25,509 nt of DNA. It comes from an uncultured Eubacteriales bacterium (lineage in GTDB: Bacteria > Bacillota > Clostridia > Lachnospirales > CAG-274). Positions 21,520 through 25,509 of this stretch are shown here, piece by piece. Position 1 is the stretch's first letter; every line of letters begins with the position of its first letter. The notes beneath the pieces are model-generated. The model was not told the DNA's origin. It did not search any database and worked only from the letters and a program-made list of their open reading frames with translations. The translations under genes were made by a program, and so were the position numbers. The DNA lies in the NCBI GenBank assembly GCA_905201505.1, contig CAJKOJ010000025.1:1-25509 (forward strand), read 5' to 3'.

Positions 21520-23439
21520 ATGGAAGATAATAACCGCAGTAGTAATGATAATATAAATGATGACAGTAATAAATCAGGTAAAGGCAGTTCTGATTCTAAA
21601 ACATTTTTTAGAATACTTATTATTTCTCTTGGACTGACATTTTTATTTAACCTTGTAATGACATCAATGGCATTACGAACTCAAAGTGAATTAGACTACA
21701 GTGATTTTGTAAACTGGGTTGAACAGGATAAGATAGAAAAAGTTGAATTTCGATCTGATAAGCTAGTTGCTTTCCCTCGTGCAGAAAAGCTAGAAGAAAG
21801 TGATAAGAAACTAGCAGAGGGCAGTGATAAGTTTTTTGTAGGAAAAATAAGTTATGATGAACTGGTGCCTATATTAAGAAAGCATAATGTTAAATTTTAT
21901 TCGCCTATTCAGTATAATTCGCCTATTATTTCATTTTTTACAAGCTGGATATTGCCACTTGTAATTATGTATTTGGGATTTATGCTTATAATGCGTTTTG
22001 CTGTAGGTAAAATGGGCGTTGGAGGAATGGGCAAGTCTAATGCAAAAGTATATATGGAAAAGGAAACTGGTGTCACATTTGCTGATGTTGCGGGTCAGGA
22101 CGAAGCTAAGGAATCATTAAATGAGATTATAGACTTTCTGCATAATCCTGACAAATACAGAAAGATTGGTGCTAAACAGCCAAAAGGAGCTTTGCTTGTA
22201 GGTCCTCCGGGTACAGGAAAAACATTGCTTGCAAGAGCTGTAGCAGGAGAAGCAAATGTTACATTTATGAGCCTTTCAGGATCTGACTTTGAAGAAATGT
22301 TTGTAGGTGTAGGTGCATCAAGAGTACGTGAGCTTTTTAAAAGTGCACAGGAAAACGCTCCATGTATTGTATTTATTGATGAGCTTGACGCAGTGGGACA
22401 AAAAAGAGACAGCAGGTTCGGGGCAAATGATCAGACTCTTAATCAGCTGCTTTCAGAAATGGACGGATTTGATTCTTCAAAAGGCGTTGTAATATTGGGA
22501 GCAACAAACAGACCTGAAGTTTTGGACAAGGCTTTGCTGAGACCGGGAAGATTTGACAGAAGAATTATTGTTGAAAATCCAGACTTAAAAGGCAGAATAG
22601 CTGTACTGCAAGTTCATATTAAAGGTGTAAAGCAGGGTGATAATATTAATCTTGAAAAGATTGCCTTGGCTACAAGCGGTGCAAGCGGTGCTGACCTTGC
22701 AAATATTGTAAATGAAGCGGCACTTCGTGCTGTAAGACTTGGAAGAGATGAAATACTTCAGGAGGACTTAATGGAGTCTGTTGAAGTTGTCATAGCAGGC
22801 AAGGAAAAGAAAGACAGAATTATGTCTGAGAGAGAAAAGAAAATTGTTGCTTTTCATGAGGTAGGACACGCTCTTGCCGCAGCACTGCAAAAGAATGCAC
22901 AGCCTGTGCAGAAGATAACTATTATACCCAGAACTATGGGTTCATTGGGGTATACAATGCAGATGCCTGAGGAAGAACGTTATCTTATGAGTAAAGATGA
23001 AATATTAGCCAAAATTGTTGTTTATCTTGCAGGAAGAAGTGCAGAGGAAATTGAATTTGGCTCTGTGACAACAGGTGCAAGCAATGACATAGAAATGGCT
23101 ACAAACCTAGCAAGAAATATGATAAGCCTTTATGGTATGAGTGAAAAATTTGATATGATGGCTCTTGAAAGTGTACAAAATAAATATCTTTCAGGAGACA
23201 AGGTTGCAGTTGTCGGAGAGAGAACTATAGCTGAACTTGATGCGGAAGTGCTTGAAATTATAAAAAGTTGTCATAAAAAGGCTAAGGAAATGCTCACTGA
23301 AAACAAAGATGCTCTTGAGGAGATAGCAATGTTCCTTTATGAAAGAGAAAATATTTCAGGTGAGGAGTTTATGGAAATATTCAGAAAGTACAGCCTTGAG
23401 GAAAAAAATGATGAAACTGATAAAACAAATAATCAATGA
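21520..23439 (+). CDS. ftsH: ATP-dependent zinc metalloprotease FtsH
   Basis: FtsH extracts and degrades membrane and short-lived soluble proteins. The 639-residue protein has two membrane spans (about 31-50 and 136-160) flanking an extracytoplasmic domain. An AAA+ module follows, with Walker A GPPGTGKT (228-235), Walker B IVFIDELDA (283-291) and the second region of homology (about 325-348, ATNRPEVLDKALLRPGR). The M41 protease site is HEVGH (446-450), with the third zinc ligand Asp expected in GASNDIEMA. All catalytic residues are intact. ATG 21520 follows TGGAGGA. Downstream comFC overlaps its 3' end; the tilS-hpt neighbours common in Firmicutes are not present on this side. Confidence 0.97.
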   Translation: MEDNNRSSNDNINDDSNKSGKGSSDSKTFFRILIISLGLTFLFNLVMTSMALRTQSELDYSDFVNWVEQDKIEKVEFRSDKLVAFPRAEKLEESDKKLAEGSDKFFVGKISYDELVPILRKHNVKFYSPIQYNSPIISFFTSWILPLVIMYLGFMLIMRFAVGKMGVGGMGKSNAKVYMEKETGVTFADVAGQDEAKESLNEIIDFLHNPDKYRKIGAKQPKGALLVGPPGTGKTLLARAVAGEANVTFMSLSGSDFEEMFVGVGASRVRELFKSAQENAPCIVFIDELDAVGQKRDSRFGANDQTLNQLLSEMDGFDSSKGVVILGATNRPEVLDKALLRPGRFDRRIIVENPDLKGRIAVLQVHIKGVKQGDNINLEKIALATSGASGADLANIVNEAALRAVRLGRDEILQEDLMESVEVVIAGKEKKDRIMSEREKKIVAFHEVGHALAAALQKNAQPVQKITIIPRTMGSLGYTMQMPEEERYLMSKDEILAKIVVYLAGRSAEEIEFGSVTTGASNDIEMATNLARNMISLYGMSEKFDMMALESVQNKYLSGDKVAVVGERTIAELDAEVLEIIKSCHKKAKEMLTENKDALEEIAMFLYERENISGEEFMEIFRKYSLEEKNDETDKTNNQ

Positions 23440-24130
23440 TGTTTTTACAATTATTTATCCAAATCGTTGTATGGGCTGTGATAAAATTTTAAGTATAGGT
23501 GAGGGTAAATGGCTTTGTGAAAAATGTATGCCTCAGTTTGAAATAAAGGAATACAAAAGGTGCAGTATTTGCGGAAGAATTATTTACCACAATGGAAAAT
23601 GCAGAGTTTGCAACAGCGAAAAGATATATTTTGATAAGGGATATTCCTTGTTTGAATATAAAAATTCTGTAAGAAACGCAGTGAGACAGTTTAAGTATAA
23701 AAGCATGAAGAGCTATGGTAAATATCTTGGAAAGTTGATGTCTGATTATGCTGTTTCTAGAATTAATATGAAATTTGACTATATAACAGCAGTGCCCCTG
23801 CATAGAAAAAGGCTGAAAAGCAGGGGCTACAACCAAGCTGAAATACTTGCAAAAGCAGTTGCAAAGGAACTAAATGCTGAATATAAGAATATTATTGTAC
23901 GTCATATAAATACAAAACCTCAGAATAACCTGGGGAAAGCGGAAAGGCAGAAAAATATAAAAAATGCCTTTTCCCTAAATAAGGATGTATCTGTGAGAGA
24001 TAAAACAATACTCTTGATAGATGATATTTTTACAACAGGTTCAACAATAAATGAGTGCAGTAAGGTACTGAAGAAAAATAAAGCTGCACGAGTTGAGTTC
24101 CTTACTTTGAGCTGCAGAAGTGAAGATTAA
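23408..24130 (+). CDS. comFC: ComF family phosphoribosyltransferase-like protein
   Basis: This 240-residue protein joins an N-terminal zinc-finger region with paired cysteines (CMGC, CEKC, CSIC, CRVC) to a phosphoribosyltransferase fold with the PRPP-loop signature ILLIDDIFTTGST. ComFC is needed in competent bacteria for single-stranded DNA uptake or processing; in non-competent species the role is unclear. The start is ATG 23408 or the adjacent ATG 23411, after GAGG at 23398-23401. It overlaps the ftsH 3' end by 32 nt, so expression is coupled. Usual partner comFA is absent here. Its stop codon shares bases with the stop of the convergent small gene. Confidence 0.88.
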   Translation: MMKLIKQIINDVFTIIYPNRCMGCDKILSIGEGKWLCEKCMPQFEIKEYKRCSICGRIIYHNGKCRVCNSEKIYFDKGYSLFEYKNSVRNAVRQFKYKSMKSYGKYLGKLMSDYAVSRINMKFDYITAVPLHRKRLKSRGYNQAEILAKAVAKELNAEYKNIIVRHINTKPQNNLGKAERQKNIKNAFSLNKDVSVRDKTILLIDDIFTTGSTINECSKVLKKNKAARVEFLTLSCRSED

Positions 24131-24363
24131 TCAATTTTTATAGGTATTTTAAATTTGCTTATTAATTTTTTATAGCAGTCTTCGCAAATATCAAAGCAGT
24201 GGTTTTCATTATCAAAGCTACTATTATAGCCCCATCTTTTCTCAATGGACAGATAGTCGGAGGTATATCCGAATTTATCTGTAGTTATGTCTTTGCCACA
24301 GCAGTTACATTTGATGCTGCATACTTTTTCAGTTATTACGGCTTCATTTTTGTATGTTTTCAT
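24127..24363 (-). CDS. Small Cys-rich, zinc-ribbon-like protein
   Basis: This 78-residue protein has cysteines C15, C19, C21 and C22 (VCSIKCNCCGKDI), then C56, C60 and C63 (CFDICEDCYKKLI). That spacing suggests one zinc ribbon built from two CxxC-like knuckles. It has no signal peptide or membrane span. A strong AAAGGAGG site 7-8 nt before the start supports a real gene on the - strand. I recall similar small orphan proteins in Clostridia with a shared C-terminal FKIP-type end, but no function is known to me. It ends convergently on comFC with stops overlapping. A DNA- or RNA-binding or regulatory role is only a guess. Confidence 0.75.
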   Translation of the reverse strand: MKTYKNEAVITEKVCSIKCNCCGKDITTDKFGYTSDYLSIEKRWGYNSSFDNENHCFDICEDCYKKLISKFKIPIKID

Positions 24364-24406
24364 ATTTTAACCTCCTTTGGCCATAAATTAAAACAAAAAG
24401 TGGTAA

Positions 24407-24514
24407 GTAAAATAGTATGGGCATAATAAATATGACTTTTAAAAATATATATTTTTGCTGTAACAATATGGGTATAAGCATTAATTATATTATATCATGA
24501 CTATACTATTTTAC
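24407..24514. repeat. 12-bp inverted repeat flanking the divergent spacer
   Basis: GTAAAATAGTAT (24407-24418) and ATACTATTTTAC (24503-24514) are exact inverse copies, 84 bp apart, in the spacer between the divergent small gene and the PHP gene. They could be operators for the two promoters. In AT-rich DNA chance cannot be excluded. Nothing else was recognised in the 255-bp spacer. Confidence 0.4.
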
Positions 24515-24618
24515 ATATACCTCAAATAAACAGAGAGGCTTTGAAGTGTAATATATTTTAATTATAAAGCATTTGTGAGGATTTGTACACTAACAATTAA
24601 TTGAAAGGCTGTGATAAA

Positions 24619-25362
24619 ATGTCAGAATATAAAATTGATATGCATACTCATACTATTGCAAGCGGACATGCATACAGTACAATTACTGAAAATGCCAGGT
24701 ATGCCGCATCAATAGGTATAGAGTATCTTGGAATGACAGATCATGCTCCCGGTATGCCAGGGAGCTGCGGTGCACTGCACTTTCTTAATCTAAAAGTTAT
24801 TCCTGAATATATAGAAGGTGTTAAAATCTTTAAAGGAATTGAATTTAACATAACTGATTACAGTGGTAAGCTGGATAAGTCAATACGAAAAAAGATTATA
24901 AAAAGTTTTGACATAGCAATTGCAAGTCTTCATATACCGTGCATTGCTCCGGGAACTGAAGAAGAAAATACAGCCGCTTTGGTAAACACTATTAAAAATC
25001 CGTTCATAAATATTATAGGTCACCCGGGAGATCCAAGGTATCCTATAAATATAAAGCAGGTCGTTTCTGCTGCAAGGGATACACAAACTTTGCTTGAAAT
25101 CAATAATTCATCATTTAATCCTGATAATGGCAGAGCAGGAGGAGAAAAGATAGCTGTTGAAATATTGAAAGAATGTAAAAAACAGGGGCTGCCTGTTATA
25201 CTGGGAAGTGATTCCCATTATCATACTTATATAGGTGATTTTTCAAGATGTGAAAAACTGATTGATGAAGCACAAATGCCGAAAGAACTTATAATTAATT
25301 ACAGTACAAAACAGTTTGATGAATTTATAAAATATAAGAAAGATTTGTGCAGAGAACTGTGA
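24619..25362 (+). CDS. PHP-domain phosphoesterase (YcdX-like)
   Basis: This 247-residue soluble protein has the polymerase and histidinol phosphatase (PHP) fold with a trinuclear metal site. Likely ligands are H9 and H11 (DMHTHT), H17, D41-H42 (TDHAPG), E75 (GIEFN), H105 (SLH), H135 (GHPGD) and the D198/H200 pair (GSDSH). The order matches YcdX-type phosphatases rather than HisK. It should hydrolyse a phosphate ester; the substrate is not evident. The frame is open upstream to TTG 24601, but ATG 24619 follows a GAAAGG site and begins the conserved part, so it is preferred. It appears to be transcribed alone; the gene divergent from it is the small Cys-rich one. Confidence 0.88.
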   Translation: MSEYKIDMHTHTIASGHAYSTITENARYAASIGIEYLGMTDHAPGMPGSCGALHFLNLKVIPEYIEGVKIFKGIEFNITDYSGKLDKSIRKKIIKSFDIAIASLHIPCIAPGTEEENTAALVNTIKNPFINIIGHPGDPRYPINIKQVVSAARDTQTLLEINNSSFNPDNGRAGGEKIAVEILKECKKQGLPVILGSDSHYHTYIGDFSRCEKLIDEAQMPKELIINYSTKQFDEFIKYKKDLCREL

Positions 25363-25475
25363 TGTGTTCTTCGAATCTGATAAAGACAAAATAAAGAAAT
25401 GAATATAAATTCTACCGCGTTTTCATAAAGGTATGTCAGTATACAGGGTGCATTTTAAATTTTATATATTTAGTA

Positions 25476-25504
25476 TTGAAATATATATATAGATAAGTTA
25501 TAAT
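25476..25504 (+). promoter_or_regulatory. Sigma-A promoter at the window edge
   Basis: TTGAAA at 25476-25481 and TATAAT at 25499-25504 with a 17-bp spacer point to a transcription unit starting just beyond the window. The preceding 113 bp after the PHP gene hold no clear terminator. Confidence 0.6.
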
Positions 25505-25509
25505 ATTAT

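Noticed and set aside
24199..24426. A 75-codon + strand frame opposite the small Cys-rich gene
   Set aside because: It has no ribosome binding site and is the mirror of the better supported - strand gene.
1..25509. CRISPR arrays, tRNA or rRNA genes, prophage, transposases, defence systems
   Set aside because: No regularly spaced repeats, cloverleaf-like sequence or matching protein motifs were seen in any gap or frame.

Overview
The window is about 25.5 kb of AT-rich, densely coded chromosome from a low-GC, Gram-positive, endospore-forming strict anaerobe, most likely a Clostridia (Lachnospirales-like) member. The reasons are a class III anaerobic ribonucleotide reductase, sporulation genes (a SpoIVFA/SpoIVFB-like pair and spoIID), RNase Y, strong GGAGG ribosome binding sites and frequent AGA/ATA codons. 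The species cannot be fixed from the sequence. Almost everything is core metabolism on the + strand. Only sodC and one small Cys-rich gene lie on the - strand.

Layout. (1) 1-4024: an extended -10 promoter, a preQ1-I riboswitch and an attenuator precede queD-queE-folE-queC-queF, a complete GTP-to-preQ1 route for queuosine, followed by a translationally coupled HAD phosphatase. (2) 4025-7940: nrdD, nrdG and a dUTPase form a deoxynucleotide supply unit. A plausible pair of NrdR boxes sits at the nrdD promoter. A hairpin-rich 463-bp spacer with two 136-bp tandem repeats separates nrdD from nrdG, and a strong terminator ends the unit. (3) 7942-10079: a leaderless Cu/Zn superoxide dismutase (- strand) diverges from an AzgA-type purine permease. 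(4) 10095-15691: an M23/M50 peptidase pair resembling SpoIVFA-SpoIVFB, then two radical-SAM-linked proteins (TIGR03960, TIGR03936/DUF2344) and RNase G/E. This is a familiar Clostridia order, except that rplU-rpmA-obg does not follow. (5) 15692-17578: RNase Y behind a promoter and a long structured leader, apparently starting at CTG, ending in a clear terminator. (6) 17604-19051: an SLH plus NlpC/P60 surface protein whose signal-peptide start appears frameshifted. (7) 19261-24130: murA, spoIID, ftsH and comFC. (8) 24127-25509: a small zinc-ribbon-like gene convergent with comFC, a PHP-domain phosphoesterase, and a promoter leading out of the window.

No phage, transposase, CRISPR array or defence system is visible. 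The features most worth a second look are the structured tandem repeats between nrdD and nrdG, the compound hairpin leader of rny, the NrdR box pair, the frameshifted surface protein, and four non-ATG starts that all share the same GGAGGTG site at the same 8-nt spacing.
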